DNA of 64,000 bases. Source: Saccharum officinarum. Lineage: Eukaryota; Streptophyta; Magnoliopsida; Poales; Poaceae. The number at the start of each line of letters is the position of its first letter. Position 1 is the first letter of the stretch. Under the pieces are notes generated by a model, which was not told where the DNA came from, did no database searches, and saw nothing but the letters and a program-made list of their open reading frames with translations. Location of the stretch: assembly GCA_020631735.1 (NCBI GenBank), contig CM036231.1, positions 6,351,831-6,415,830 of the forward strand, given 5' to 3'. A program made the position numbers and the translations under genes. Below, piece after piece: positions 1 through 13,236 of the stretch.

Positions 1-2842
1 TTCCAGATGTGTTTCCAGAGGAGTTACCTGGACTTCCACCAGACCGAGAGGTTGAGTTTGCCATTGAGTTAATTCCAGGAACAGCACCGATTTCAAGAAG
101 GCCTTATCGGATGCCTCCCAATGAGTTAGCAGAATTGAAAAAGCAACTTCAGGATTTGCTAAGGAAAGGGTTGATTCGTCCCAGCTCGTCTGAATGGGGA
201 TGCCCCGCTCTGTTTGTGAAAAAGAAGAAGGATAACTCCTTACGCATGTGCGTGGATTATCGGCCACTGAATGCAGTGACAATTAAAAACAAGTATCCTC
301 TTCCTCGGATTGATATCTTGTTTGACCAATTGTCCAAAGCCAAAGTTTCTCTAAAATAGATCTGAGATCAGGGTACCACCAGATAAAATTAGGCCGCAAG
401 ATGTGCCTAAGACTGCGTTCTCTACCAGATATGGTTTGTACGAGTATCTTGTCATGTCCTTCGGATTGACAAATGCTCCTGCATACTTTATGTACCTGAT
501 GAATTCGGTTTCATGCCCGAGTTGGACAAGTTTGTGATAGTGTTCATTGATGACATACTGAATATACTCAGAAAATGAAGAAGAACATGCGGAACACCTC
601 AGGATAGTCTTGACTAGACTCAGAGAACATCGACTGTATGCTAAGTTCAGCAAGTGTGAGTTCTGGCTTAGGACAGTTCCTTTTCTCGGCCACGTGTTGT
701 CTGAAAATGGCATTTCTGTCGACCCCAGTAAGGTACAAGAGGTTATGAACTGGAAGTCACCAATTTCAGTTAACGAAGTTCGCAGTTTCCTTGGTTTAGC
801 CGGTTACTACCGTCGCTTCATACAGATTTCTCGAAGATTGCCAAACCAATGACAAGCCTGTTACAGAAGGATCATAAGTTTGTATGGACAGAGGAGTGCG
901 AAGCAGCCTTCTGTACCTTGCGGAAGTTGTTGACCACTGCTCCTGTTCTGGCCCAACCAGATATAGAAAGCCGTTTGATGTTTTCTGTGACGCATCCAAG
1001 AATGGGTTAGGATGTGTGCTAATGCAAAATGGAAAAGTCGTTGCTTACGCCTCACGGCAATTGAGGAAGCATGAAGTTAACTATCCTACACATGATTTAG
1101 AGCTTGCAGCAGTGGTGCATGCTCTAAAGATTTGGAGGCACTACCTGTTGGGTAATGTGTGTAATATCTTCACAGATCATAAGAGTCTCAAATACATCTT
1201 TACCCAATCTGAGTTGAACATGCGACAGAGGAGATGGTTAGAGTTGATAAAGGACTATAATCTGAACGTGCACTATCACCCTGGAAAGGCTAATGTAGTA
1301 GCAGATGCACTGAGCAGAAAATCCCATGCTATTGATGTGCAACCGTTGTTTGAAGAAGGGTTCAATTTGTTACATCCTGCTGTGTTGCATAATATTCAGG
1401 TCAGTTGTACTCTGGAAAGCCAGATCATTGATGGTCAGAAAACAGATAAGGGAATCTTTCATATCAAAGAAAGGATGAAGAGAGAACCACCAAACACTTT
1501 CGATTGGATGACCAAGGAGTGTTATGGTTCAAGGATCGCCTGGTAGTACCTAAGGATAGAGAGCTTAAGAACAAGTTGATGGATGAGGCCCATCGTTCTA
1601 AGTTATCTATTCACCCCAGAAGTAGTAAAATGTACCAAGATTTGCGACCCTGTTATTGGTGGACTAAGATGAAAAAGGAAATTGCAGCATACGTTGCTCG
1701 TTGCGACATGTGTTGTAGAGTTTAAAGCTCTTCACATGAGACCTGCAGGACTTCTGCAACCTTTGTCGGTACCCGATTGGAAGTGGGATGATATAAGTAT
1801 GGACTTTATCACTGGTCTCCCCACCACACAAAAGGGCCATGATTCTATTTGGTAATAGTAGATCGTCTCACCAAGACAGCTCACTTTCTGCCCGTTAAGA
1901 CGACATTCCGACCACCTCAATATGCAGAGAAGTACATTGCCGAGATTGTCCGATTGCACGGGATACCAAAAACGATTGTGTCCGATCGTGGTTCGCAGTT
2001 TACCTCTCACTTTTGGGAACATCTGCATCAAGGTTTGGGTACTAGTTTGATTCGTAGCACGGCTTACCACCCACAGACTGATGGACAAACAGAAAGAGTT
2101 AATGCGGTACTAGAAGATATGCTTAGAGCTTGTGTACTATCATCCAGAGGCTCATGGGAATCCTGGTTACCGTTGGCAGAATTCGCTTACAACAACAGTT
2201 ACCAAGAGAGTATCAAGATGGCACCTTTTGAAGCTTTGTATGGCAGGAAGTGCAGGACACCGTTAAATTGGGTAGAGCCTGGAGAAAGAAGGTTTTATGG
2301 AATTGATTTTATCGATGAGGCAGAGAAAAGGTCCGTGTTATCCAACAAAACATGCAAGCTGCACAGTCTCGTCAGAAGAGTTATGCAGACAAGAGAAGAA
2401 GAACATTGGAGTTCCAAGTAGGTGACTATGTCTATTTGAAGGTTACCCCAATGAAGAAGAAACGGTTCGGAATCAAGAAGAAACTGTCTGCAAGGTATAT
2501 AGGACCATACCAGATCGTAGAGAAAAAGGGTCCCGTGGCGTACAAGTTGCAGTTACCAGAAGAGATGAGTTCGATATTTCCCGTTTTTCACGTATCCCAA
2601 CTGAAGAAGTGTCTGCGTGTTCCAGAGGAGAGGATAGAACCTCAGGGTATCCGGATCAAGGCAGACTTGGAGTATCGTGAGCAACCGGTTCGAGTCCTGG
2701 ATACTAAGGACCGAGTCACTCGAAATAAAGTGGTCACAACCTACAAGATTCAATGGAGCCACCATGATGAGAGCGATGCTTCTTGGGAACGGGAGAATAT
2801 CTTCAAACCGCGTATAAAGCTTTTTACGATAAGTGGTTCGTA
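1..2842 (+). pseudogene. Tekay-type Ty3/gypsy pol polyprotein, 3' part, decayed
   Basis: This is the C-terminal two thirds of a retrotransposon polyprotein, entering from the left edge. In order it holds reverse transcriptase (about 1-850, with the catalytic FIDD box at 543-554), RNase H (about 880-1340, including [11 protein letters not shown]), the integrase zinc-binding region (about 1590-1710), the integrase core (about 1740-2200, with TDGQTERVN) and a C-terminal chromodomain-like segment (about 2680-2842, ending YKIQW...DASWE). The reading frame changes several times (near 355, 500-610, 830-880, 1540, 1725, 1850 and 2400), so it cannot encode a full enzyme. A chromodomain after the integrase is the hallmark of chromoviruses; the LTR start TGTAACACCC fits the Tekay/Del clade. 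It is followed directly by a polypurine tract and the 3' LTR. Clade call is by recognition, not by alignment. Confidence 0.93.
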
Positions 2843-2870
2843 ACTCAAAATCTCGGGACGAGATTCTTAT

Positions 2871-2883
2871 AAGGGGGGAGGGC
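2871..2883 (+). other. Polypurine tract of the Tekay-type element
   Basis: The purine-rich run AAGGGGGGAGGGC lies immediately before TGTAACACCC. This is the expected position of the plus-strand primer site and fixes the LTR start at 2884. Confidence 0.85.
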
Positions 2884-5800
2884 TGTAACACCCCTGGGTG
2901 TTAAGCATGCATTATCATTCAAAGCATAAGCATTCAACATCATTGCATGATTAGCATTATTTGAATTGTAGCTCTTTCAAATTTAATTTGAAAAACAAAT
3001 AAATGGGAACCCTAAGTTTGATATAAGTGTTAAAAAGTTGGTGAACTTTTGAGAAGTAGCAATTTTAAATAATCTAGAGTAAATCAACTTGATTATTGGA
3101 GCAAAATTTTGAATTCAAGTCTTCCTCAAATTCTGTTTTAAAAATATTCTAAGTAAATGATTTTTGATTTTAAATTAGCTTTAAATCTCAAATGCAAAAT
3201 CTATTGAGAATTTTGAAAAGTGCTCTATATGAAAGTTGTAGAGAATAAAATTTTGAACAACTTTTATTTTGGGCCAAATTTCTGAAAACCTCTTTTTCAT
3301 CTCCAAATTCAATTTTGAAACAAAGAATTAAATCTGAAAATATTTTTGTAAAAGAAAAATCGGATTTCGCTTTACTGGGCCGCAGCCTCACATCCCGGCC
3401 CATGGCCGAAGCCGGCCTGGCCCGCGCCCGCGTCGTCTCCCTCCCGCCCGCGCGCGCGCCCGCGCGTGGCGTCGTGGCGCCGCGGCAGCGTTCGGCCGCC
3501 GCGTGGCCGCACGCCGTCGGAGCCGCGCGACACGCGCCCTGTGGCCCCCGCAGCGTCCGCGCCCGCTTACCCCCTCCGCGCGCTCGTCCTCCTCGGTTGC
3601 TCCCTCCATTCTCCCTCGCCCGCCCGCACAGCAGCAGCAAACTCCGCCTCCGCCTCCGCCGTCGCGCGCCTCGCCGGAGTTGGAGTTTCCCGCCGCTAGA
3701 GCTCACCGCCAACTGCTACATCTTGCATAGGGCTCCGCCACGACTCCACGAATCCTGTGCTCGCCCTATCGCGCCGTGGTAAGGCCCCCGTCGGCGGAAA
3801 TGCCTCGCCGGAGTTGGTCGAGTTCACCGGCAGCGCACTGCCCGTGAACTTCACCCCTCCGTCCCCCTTCTCGCTCTCTTCTCACGTGCACGAGCACCGC
3901 ACTCACGTGGTGAAGCTCGCAGACCCCCCCACACACCCCATCCCGGTCGGAGTTGGCCGACCGGCGGTGAGCCGAGCCACCGTGCCGCCATGGCCGCCGG
4001 TGAGCATGCTCCTGAGCTCCTTTGACCGCGCTAGCTGGCTCGCTAGGTTCGCGCGAAGACGGAGATCACGATGACAGTCACGGCCTGACTGGAGACCTCG
4101 CCGTCGGCGAGAGCTCGTCGGTCAGCGCCGCCTCTGGCCGACTGCGGCTGACGGGTGGGCCCGTCTGACCCGTGGGTCCCGCCTGTCTGTCTCAGCGTTT
4201 CGGTTCCGGGTGTCACCGCGGTGTGCACGTAGCGTTTAAAGCCGGTTTTGATTTTCGGTTTTAAAGAAATTGATTTCCAGAAAATCTGAAAAAGGCTTCC
4301 AAAAATTGTATCTCAAGATTTATAGCTCCAAAAATCATGAAACAAATTGTGAAATGTTCCTTTTGAATAGATCTACAGTTTAAAAATATCTCATGTGATT
4401 TTTGTGACACTCTACTGTGCAATTTTATTTAATTGTTATATATGCTGTTATCTTAGAAAAAGTGTAGTAAATAAAATAATAAAGGGAAAAATATGATTCT
4501 TGTTACATTGGTCTTTATTAGTGATGTACTTTCTAGGAAAAATGCCAGTGAAGCATGTTCTGTGGAAAAATTTTGAAGTGTAGTTCAAATGCTTTTAATT
4601 GGTAATATCTGTTATTTTTACTATAGAGCAAAATTTGTATACAACATACATCTGATAATTTTTGTAGTATGTTGGTTTACTGTGAGTAACCTAAGAAAAT
4701 TGTGAAATCTGTTGTTTGACACTTTTTCTAGTATAAAATAAATTCATGCTCACAATTAGGCTATAACTTGTTTATTTTGTACAGGCAGTTTTACTTGTGC
4801 AATTCTCATGAAAATTTAGTGGTAGGTTAGTTAGGGTAAGAGTAGTCTACTGTAATTTTTGTAGATTTTTATCTACACCAGAGATAGGTGTTGTTGTGTA
4901 ACCCTAGCTAAATAGGGAATAAAAGATTATTCTTTATGAGAAATTGAGAGAAATAAAATATGTTTGGTGTATCTTTGAAGCATCATGATGCCTTGCTGAT
5001 GTTATGGATGAGTTAGGTTGGTAAGCTTTGGTAGCTTAGGTTCACTTGTATGTGTAGATGGTAGGCTAACTAATAGAAGGATAAGGTGTATGTTTTAGGT
5101 TACATGTTCTTGGATGACGTTGACTACCTTGTAGAAGAAATAATTATATTCAAACTGCTCATTCCATGTGCTCATCTGCATCTCATGTCATCAAAGCACT
5201 CCACCACAATTCGATGCATTCTTCGCATGTTTCCTTATGCACTTGCATCATACAGGATCGCAGGAGGAGTTGCAGGTAGCAGTACCGGAGGAGCAGGCTT
5301 GGACGGATCAGCAGGAACCCCAGGCACAGGAGGTGCCCGAGGAGGAAGAGTCAGGCGAGGAATTGCCAGAGTGCGTTGACCACCACCCTAGCTCGTTCGA
5401 AAAAGGAAAGCCCCGGAGCATTTTAAGCCTCCTAAATTTATAAAAAGTTATTCCTTATTACATGAGTTATAGTTATATATTGTTGCACTAAGTTATAGGA
5501 GTTGAGTGAAACCGTTGTTGCATTATCACCTTGGCCACCGGATTATCTTTTATCCTGTTAGGTCAGGATCGAGTAAATTGCTTAGCCATGCTTAGACCGG
5601 TAGAAGTCGGGTGATTTCCTGTCACCTGCGAGTTATAGGTGGATACCAGGTTATGGTTAGCTGTAATTATGATCATGAAAAGTAATCAAGTGTTGATAGA
5701 TAAACGGAGACCGGGCGGAGTCTTATAGGGTTTTGAACTATAGTGATTCCGTCTGTGTCAGTTAAGGACCGATCGTTGCTCGTCCCTCTTGTCATGTTGA

Positions 5801-6899
5801 ACGCATGCCTCACATTTAGCTGGCCGAATAAAGTACCTTTCGACCGCGAAGCTAGTGACACTTTTTGAGCCGGGATAAACTCGGGTTGGCAGACTGGTGT
5901 GGAAGGGGGGGTAACGGGGACGCGAAGAGTGAGCCCAAGGTGCGTCCTGGCAGTCGGGCGGTCCCTAGGTAGTGCGATCCATGATTGTTATCCCGTGGCT
6001 TCTCGGAAAGTGTCATTGGTGATCTACGCGACCCTGACGGGGGAAGCATGGTTTGTGTGAGGAATAAAACTCTAGCTGGATAGGAATTCGATTCGAATCG
6101 CCGTCGCTCCTGGTTAGTGAGCACTTGACTCGAGCTATGGCATCGTAGTTTTAATGATGGAACACGGATGGTTATGGGGATAATGTTGGAAAGGCCAAAC
6201 CTGAGATGGTAATCTTTGATGTTAATGGTTAATCAAGTGTTTGTTTTAGTCATAGGTGCTCATTTAGCATGAATAGGTTGTCCTAAAAATGATGCTAAAG
6301 ACACTTATCCTTAGTCATTCATAACAACTTGTGCTTTTCGCAAAGGAGTCAAGCCAATCCACTATGTAAAGCCTTGCATGCTCCTTGGTGTCATGTTATT
6401 TCTGGTTTATGACGGGTAAGTCTAGCTGAGTACATTCTCGTACTCAGGGCGTTGTTCCCATTGTTGTTGCAGATGGTCAGATGTACTACGGGTACTGCTC
6501 CAACTGTCTGTATCCGGCGATGGGTGGCAACTAGGACCTTGGGCAAGGGTCTTTCTGTTTGTCTTATCTACTGCTTTTGTGGACCATGACTATCGACTGG
6601 CACTGTAACTGAACTAAGTGTGTGTGCGTAAAAATTATTTGCTTCCGCTACTTTATGTTGAACTATGTTGTAATAACTTTTATTTCCGAACTCCGATGTA
6701 TCCTACCTGTTTGATCAGATTTATGTATCGTGTGAACTGTGGCTGCTAAATCAGTACGATCTTGGTTGTATGTTAGTGGTTTTGAAATCCGTCGTGATTT
6801 CACGGAATCTCGGGTTATACAGTCTTAAGTTTGTTAAATTAACCGCCTCGGTGGAAGATTTTCTTACTTAATTTCGTATAATTACGTTGATCCGTTACA
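2884..6899 (+). repeat. 3' LTR of the Tekay-type element
   Basis: The LTR begins TGTAACACCC right after the polypurine tract and ends ...CCGTTACA, where the sequence switches to antisense coding of another retrotransposon. At about 4.0 kb it is long, which is usual for Tekay-type LTRs in grasses. It is a mosaic: AT-rich at 2900-3360, strongly GC-rich at 3360-4240, AT-rich again to about 5200, then mixed. Open frames in the GC-rich part (for example 3315-3782) are compositional, rich in Arg, Pro and Ala. The 5' LTR is outside the window. The downstream flank CATTG (6900-6904) would be the target-site duplication to look for on the far side. Confidence 0.85.
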
Positions 6900-7123
6900 C
6901 ATTGCCCCTGAGAGAGAGTACGTCTTTGTCGGTTGGCATCTTCAGGAGTAGGTAGACGTAGTGCGGTATCGCCATAAACTTGGCCAGAGCTGGTCGGCCG
7001 AGTATGGCGTGATATGTTCCCTCGAAGTCCGCTATGATGAAATTGACGTAGTCGATATGAAAGTGGTCGGCGGTGCCAAACTGGACTACCAATGTGATCT
7101 ATCCCAAGGGTTGAGAGGTCTGC
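6900..7123 (-). pseudogene. Tat/Retand-type retrotransposon protease, C-terminal fragment
   Basis: Read on the minus strand this encodes the C-terminal part of a Ty3/gypsy aspartic protease region; the family-typical string YHAILGRPALAKFMA is visible, followed by PHYVYLLLKMP. An in-frame stop lies near 7100. It is the continuation of the minus-strand fragment that ends at 20701: the two are separated by a gypsy element flanked on both sides by TCTGC. On the other side it is cut by the Tekay-type LTR. It is therefore a piece of the outermost, oldest retrotransposon in the stack. Confidence 0.88.
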
Positions 7124-8317
7124 TAATGAGGACATGACACCAACAGATACGACCATTGATTATAAGGTGCGCTCGTTCCTACATTTACATAGTAATTTTA
7201 GGTACAATTCACTTGGTTCCACATGTACATGTCATTATTTGAATGTAGGTACAAATGTGTCTCAAAGTGCAAGTCCATCAAAGTTGAACTTTCGGTTCGT
7301 CAGCAACCTGATAATGCTTTATTGGGAAGTCCATAACTCATCCATCTGAAGTGCGATCGAGGTCAATGAGCACTTGATGGAAAGCTTATTTGATAAGCTT
7401 TCAAATAGATCTTGTCCCACCTCAATATGACATTGGCAAGGTCTCCAAATCATCAAGACATTCTGCCACTATTTCTATCTGGTGCTACGGCGTCGTCGCG
7501 GGCTTGTTATTCACACTTGGGACTCAGGCCCAAGTTGAAGCATGCCCCAAGAAGATGAAGAACACCTAAGACATGCCCAAGGAAATCCTCCTCATTGGCC
7601 ACCACCTTAGGAGGCCAGCAAGGACGTCCAAGTCAAGCCGGAGGCCTAGTCCAATTCGAGTTCGAGTCTACTTCGGCCTTCTGGATCAGTCTGCAATAAA
7701 ATGGATGCCCAGGACGCATCCGAACTCTGTTTTTGATGATCCACATATGGATGGAAAGATAATTTCATAAGCTAACCGATGGCTCTGGTTTGAGGCCTAA
7801 ATTCCATTAGAGTCGATGGGAATTGTTAAAAAAAGTTGACATCCAGAATCTATCTCGGCGCTGCGTCGTCGTCTTTTGGGCCGTTTGGGCCATGTAACAT
7901 GTCGAGACTCCCTATGGACGTGAGTGGGGGTCCTTGGACGCCCCTTAGGCTTTATAATCAGTAGCTACCGCCTACGTTAGGGTTTGGGTTTCGCTTATAT
8001 TATTCTGTCCATTGACAGTCGCCGTCTTTCGGTTTGCGAGACCCCAACTTCGAGTGCTTAATCATTCATCTGCAATTGTCACTTTAATTGAGTTGCGTTT
8101 TATCTTGTTCTTGCTTGTGTTTTTCGATTTGCAGCAGGGATTAGCCTTTGTGACGAGGTCAACCGGATTTGTGACACGGTTGATAACCAGAGGAGACATG
8201 GTGCTAAGGTTGCAGGGTTCAAGTCTTTGTGATCTGAAGCCGGATCGGTGTGTCGCTTCCGACCAAATCGATAGTTAACTTCAACCTGATGGAAGATCAG
8301 GAATTACACCCCTATCA
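7124..8317 (+). repeat. LTR 1 of the tandem gypsy element
   Basis: It starts TAATGAGGACATGACACC; the other two copies start TGTTGAGG and TGATGAGG, so the terminal TG has mutated to TA here. It ends ...CCCTATCA, two bases before the primer-binding site. Length is 1194 bp. A TATA-like TTTATAAT lies at 7951-7958, about 370 bp before the LTR end. Preceded by TSD TCTGC. Confidence 0.92.
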
Positions 8318-8319
8318 AG

Positions 8320-8332
8320 TGGTATTCAGAGC
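8320..8332 (+). other. Primer-binding site (initiator Met tRNA type), copy 1
   Basis: TGGTATTCAGAGC, two bases after the LTR end, resembles the common plant primer-binding site complementary to the 3' end of initiator methionine tRNA, with one inserted T. The same variant is present in copy 2. Confidence 0.85.
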
Positions 8333-9393
8333 TAAGGTATACCGTCAAGTTCATATTTAACCTAGTTTAGTTGATTTTTGCCTTCATCCCATAGTCCACC
8401 GCCATATTTGTTTCCTATCCTACAACCATCCGTGCCATAGCCTTTGCATATTTCAATTTCAGAGTCTGCCGTGTTGAGTTTGTGTCCTAGATCAAGGTCT
8501 TGTTGCTGGTTTAGATTGTGTTCTTTTCTAGTTTGTGTTGGTCCCTCCATCTGCCATCATCCCATCTCATCATCAGTTTGCATCTTGTGTTCACATAAGA
8601 CCCTGATTTGAGCAGTTAAACAGTCATACTTTTGCATCAGAACACGAAACGGGGCAAATTTTATATCTACGGAGAACGCTAGAAATTTTTAGATCTGTTT
8701 CATCCCAGCATAGCTGGGTTCTCAAAATTTAGAATTGCAAAATTCTGTCAGAAACATCGAGTTTCAGGGCCACAAGTTTTGGTCAGCTTTTTAGATCACA
8801 ATCCTAAATTTGTATAGGCCACATCTTTTGTCCAATTGAGCTCAAAATTTTTTTATATTTGTTCTTGTATGCTCCTTGATGAGAAAAAATATCAAAGTAG
8901 CAAAATCTAAAAAAAAGTTTGGACAAAAAAAAAGAAAAGAAAAAATAGTAAAAAAAGATAAGAGAAAATGAGCATATAAGGAACACCTCAATAGCTCTAT
9001 TATTTGTGGTGCCTTTTTTACCTTGTCCGTATTTTCCACTCCCTTGTTTGTCACAACGGGTGCTAGAAACACATATAGGCCAGCAACTAGGGCAAGTGCT
9101 CTGGACATTTATTCAATATTGCTATTTGTTACTGAATTGTGTGCACATATATATATGTTCTTTGTGTGCCTTCCAAACTCCACATATATATTTCAGATCA
9201 GTATAGAAAAAGATCCTTGCAATCTTGGTGCCACGCCCTCACAGGTATCACGAACCAGCCACCGGTTGTACTGTCTACTGCTATGCGTTGGTAAGAACCT
9301 TGTAAGAACTTGATAAGACGTGTGAGTGTATTTCCACCGACACATATAATAGTTGATAGGAATTTATTTTGATTTCTAACGTTATAAAACAAC
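8333..9393 (+). other. Leader of internal region 1, no gene seen
   Basis: This noncoding leader precedes gag. It contains an A-rich stretch (8880-8970) and short AT microsatellite runs near 9148 and 9184. Small open frames are not conserved as proteins between the two copies. Confidence 0.6.
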
Positions 9394-10710
9394 ATGTTTT
9401 TGTTTAAGAGTGAATTGCAGGAAATCATGGTCCAGATGTTTGCAAGGATGGACCACATGACGAACAATCCGTCATCACATATTGACTATAATCATCAAGG
9501 TATAAGAGGTAAATTTACCATACCATATTTTGTTGGATCTTATGATGGAGAAGCATATTTAGATTGGGAGATGACTGTAGAACAAGAATTTAATTCTCGC
9601 CTAGTTCATGAGATACATAAGGTTAAACTAGCTACTAGTGGATTCAAGGATTTTGCTCAAATCTGGTGGCGACAATTCGCTAATTTGCATCAACAACCTC
9701 AATCATGGGATAGACTTAAAGAAGCAATGCGTGATAGATTTGTTCCTGTTTCGTATAAACGAGATTTGCGTAAAAAATTATAGCGCTTAGAGCAGGGAGA
9801 TTTGTCTGTTCAAGAATATTTTGCAGAGCTTCGAAAGGGTATGATTCTTTGTGGGATAGAGGAGGATCCGGAGGATAAATTGTGTCGTTTTTATGGTGGT
9901 TTGAGACGTGAAATTCAGGATATTGTTTATTATAAAGATTTTAACACTACAAACCAGTTGTTTCAGCTAGCTATGCTTGCAGAAAAAAAATTACAGGAAC
10001 ATCAACAATAGAACCAGACCAACATTGGCGACAACCTCAATCAGGTTTTAGTAAGGATGGAGCAAGCATTCGCGAAGATCGAGACTGCAATAAGTAGACG
10101 AGTGGCCGTTTTCGCCGCTACAGCAGCATCTTCACCACCACCTCCCACACCTACTTTAGAGCATGATTAAATTTTAAACTCGACTAAAATTATACAACTT
10201 CATAAAAAGAGTGTTTCTACTAAGAACAAGGAGGTTGATATTAAAAATGAAAATCACCAAGTATCTAAACTAGAAGATCCTTTTATGCTTGCTACAAAAT
10301 ATGATAATGTTCAAATTGGTGATGATGTGCTGAATTTGTCCACCACTCATGCTATAATAGAGCAACATTTAGTGGACACAAAGTTCGAATTTCCTTTATC
10401 ACAAAATAATTGTTCTGATAGCGCTTGTGATAAAGAAGAGTTGTATGACAATGCTTTTATTGTACCTATGCCACAACTAGTGAATGAGCATGATGCTTTT
10501 ATTTTAGAACCAAGTACTTATTCTAAAAATAGATATTTTCTTTCAATTGCTACTGAAAAAGATGAACTGAAATTGTTGTCTTCTTTAAATACTTTAGGTT
10601 ATATAGAATTTGATACTTTGTGTGCTCTAAGTAATTTAAAAGAGAAATTTACGTTTGCTGATTTGTCACAGTTATCTAGATATACATTTCACTTTTATTG
10701 GCAAATATAA
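9394..10710 (+). pseudogene. Gypsy gag-like frame, copy 1 (three in-frame stops)
   Basis: A single frame from ATG 9394 to 10710 is broken by stops at 9781-9783 (TAG), about 10009-10011 (TAG) and about 10168 (TAA). The N-terminal 250 codons look like the retrotransposon gag domain; YLDWEMTVEQEF, QSWDRLKEAMRDRF and VQEYFAELRKGM are recognisable. The C-terminal part (MLATKYDNVQIGDD onward) is unfamiliar. No zinc knuckle and no pol is present. The first TAG corresponds to CAG (Gln) in copy 2 at 13624. The third stop is shared by both copies, so it predates the tandem duplication or is a genuine terminator. Confidence 0.88.
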
Positions 10711-10940
10711 TAATAAAGGAGAGTATAAGGTACACAGAGTTTATATTTGTTCAAATCTAAAATCTTCTTTTGTTGTGCAACAATATGATAATTTCAAGGT
10801 CTACAATAGATATAATCATGGCATGTCAAGATCCCCAAGTTTTGTTATAAAGCAACATGTTAAATTTTAAGAAGGGGAGCAATATTGGCTACAACCTACC
10901 ATCTGTCCTCCAACTAAGCTCAAACCGAATGGTTTGTTGT

Positions 10941-10954
10941 CAAGAAGGGGAGGA
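10941..10954 (+). other. Polypurine tract before LTR 2
   Basis: CAAGAAGGGGAGGA sits directly before TGTTGAGGAC. It marks the 3' end of internal region 1 and fixes the start of LTR 2. Confidence 0.8.
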
Positions 10955-12147
10955 TGTTGAGGACATGACACCTATAGATACGACGATTGATTATAAGATG
11001 CGCTCGTTCCTATATTTACATAGTAATTTTAGGTACAATTCACTTGGTTCCACATGTACATGTCATTATTTGAATGTAGGTACAAATATGTCTCAAAGTG
11101 CATGTCCATCAAAGTTGAACTTTCGGTTTGTCAGCAGCCCGATAGTGCTTTATTGGGAAGGTCATAACTCATCCATTTGGAGTGCGATCGAGGTCAATGA
11201 GCACTTGATGGAAATCTTATTTGATAAGCTTTCAAATAGATCTGGTCCCACCTCAATATGACATTGGCAAGGTCTCCAAATCATCAAGACATTCTGTCAC
11301 TATTTATGTCTGGTGCTACGGCGTCGTCGCGTGCTTGTTATTCACACTTGGGACTCAGGCCCAAGTTGAAGCATGCCCCAAGAAGATGAAGAACACCTAA
11401 GACATGCCCAAGGAAATCCTCCTCCTTGGCCATCACCTTAGGAGGCCAGCAAGGACGTCTAAGCCAAGCCGGAGGCCTAGTCCAATTCGAGTTCGAGTCT
11501 ACTTTGGCCTTCTGGATCAGTCTGCAATAAAATGGATGCCCAGGACGCATCCGAACTCCGTTTTTGATGATCCACATATGGATGGAAAGATAATTTCATA
11601 AGCTAACAGATGGCTCTGGTTTGAGGCCTAAATTCCATCAGAGTCGATGGAAATCATTAAAATAAATTGACATCCAGAATCTATCTGGGCGCTGCGTCGT
11701 CGTCTTATGGGCCGTTTGGGCCATGTATCATGTCGAGACTCCCTATGGACGTGAGTGGGGGTACTTGGATGCCCCTTAGGCTTTATAATCAGTAGCCGCC
11801 GCCTACGTTAAGGTTTGGGTTTTGCTTATATTATTCTGTCCATTGACAGTCGCCGTCTTTCGGTTTGCGAGACCCAAACTTCGAGTGCTTAATCATTCAT
11901 CTGTAATTGTCACTTTAATTGAGTTGTGTTTTATCTTGTTCTTGCTTGTGTTCTTCGATTTGCAGCAGGAATTAGCCTTCATGACGAGGTCAACCGGATT
12001 GTGACACGGTTGATAATCAGAGGAGACATGGTGCTAAGGTTACAGGGTTCAGGTCTTTGTGATCTGAAGCCAGATCGGTGTGCCGCTTCTGACCAAATCG
12101 ATAGTTAACTTCAACCTAATGGAAGATCAGGAATTACACCCCTATCA
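10955..12147 (+). repeat. LTR 2 (middle) of the tandem gypsy element
   Basis: It runs from TGTTGAGGAC to CCCTATCA, 1193 bp, collinear with LTR 1. It serves as the 3' LTR of unit 1 and the 5' LTR of unit 2: a polypurine tract lies on its left and a primer-binding site on its right. No separate target-site duplication surrounds it. Confidence 0.92.
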
Positions 12148-12149
12148 AG

Positions 12150-12162
12150 TGGTATTCAGAGC
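12150..12162 (+). other. Primer-binding site, copy 2
   Basis: TGGTATTCAGAGC, two bases after LTR 2, is identical to copy 1. Confidence 0.85.
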
Positions 12163-13236
12163 TAAGGTATACCGTCAAGTTCATATTTAACCTAGTTTAG
12201 TTGATTTTTGCCTTCGTCCCATAGTCCACCACCATATTTGTTTCCTATCCTACAACCATCCGCGTCATAGCCTTTGCATATTTCAATTTCAGAGTCTGCC
12301 GCGTTGAGTTTGTGTCCTAGGTCAAGGTCTTGTTGCTAGTTTAGATTGTGTTCTTTTCTAGTTTATATTGATCCCTCCATCTGCCATCATCCCATCTCAT
12401 CATCAGTTTGTATCTTGTGTTCACATAAGACCCTGATTTGAGCAGTTTTCATAAACACAGTCATAACTTTTGCATCCGAACTCGAAACGGGGCAAATTTT
12501 ATATCTACGGAGAACACTAGAAAATTTTAGATCTATTTCATCCTAGCTTTGCTGGGTTCTCAAAATTTAGAATTGCAAAATTCTATCAGAAACATCGAGT
12601 TTCAGGGCCCACAAGTTTTGGTCAGCTTTTTAGATCACAATTCTGAATTTGTATAGGCCACATCTTTTGTCCAATTGAGCTCAAATTTTTTTTATATTTG
12701 TTCTTGTATGCTCCTTGATGAGAAAAAATATCAAAGTACCAAAATCTAAAAAAAGTTTGGACAAAAAAAAAGAAAAGAAAAAAATAGTAAAAAAAAGATA
12801 AGAGAAAATGAGCATATAAGGAACACCTCAATAGCTCTATTATTTGCGGTGTCTTTTTTACCTTGTCCGTATTTTCCACTCCCTTGTTTGTCACAACGGG
12901 TGCTAGAAACACATATAGGCCAGCAACTAGGACAAGTGCTCTGGACATTTATTTAATATTGCTATCTGTTATTGAATTGTGTGCCATATATATATATATG
13001 TTCTTTGTGTGCCTTCCAAGCTCCACATATATATTCCAGATCAGTATAGAAAAAGATCCTTGCAATATTGGTGCCACTCCCTCACAGGTATCACGAACTA
13101 GCCACCGGTTGTACCGTCTACTGCTTTGCGTTGGTAAGAACCTTGTAAGAACATGATAAGACGTGTGAGTGTATTTCCACCGACACATATAATAGTTGAT
13201 AGGAATTTATTTTGATTTCTAACGTTATCAAATAAC

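Noticed and set aside
3315..3782. A 155-codon Arg/Pro/Ala-rich frame in the Tekay-type LTR
   Set aside because: The region is extremely GC-rich and open in several frames on both strands; it lies inside an LTR. Composition explains it.
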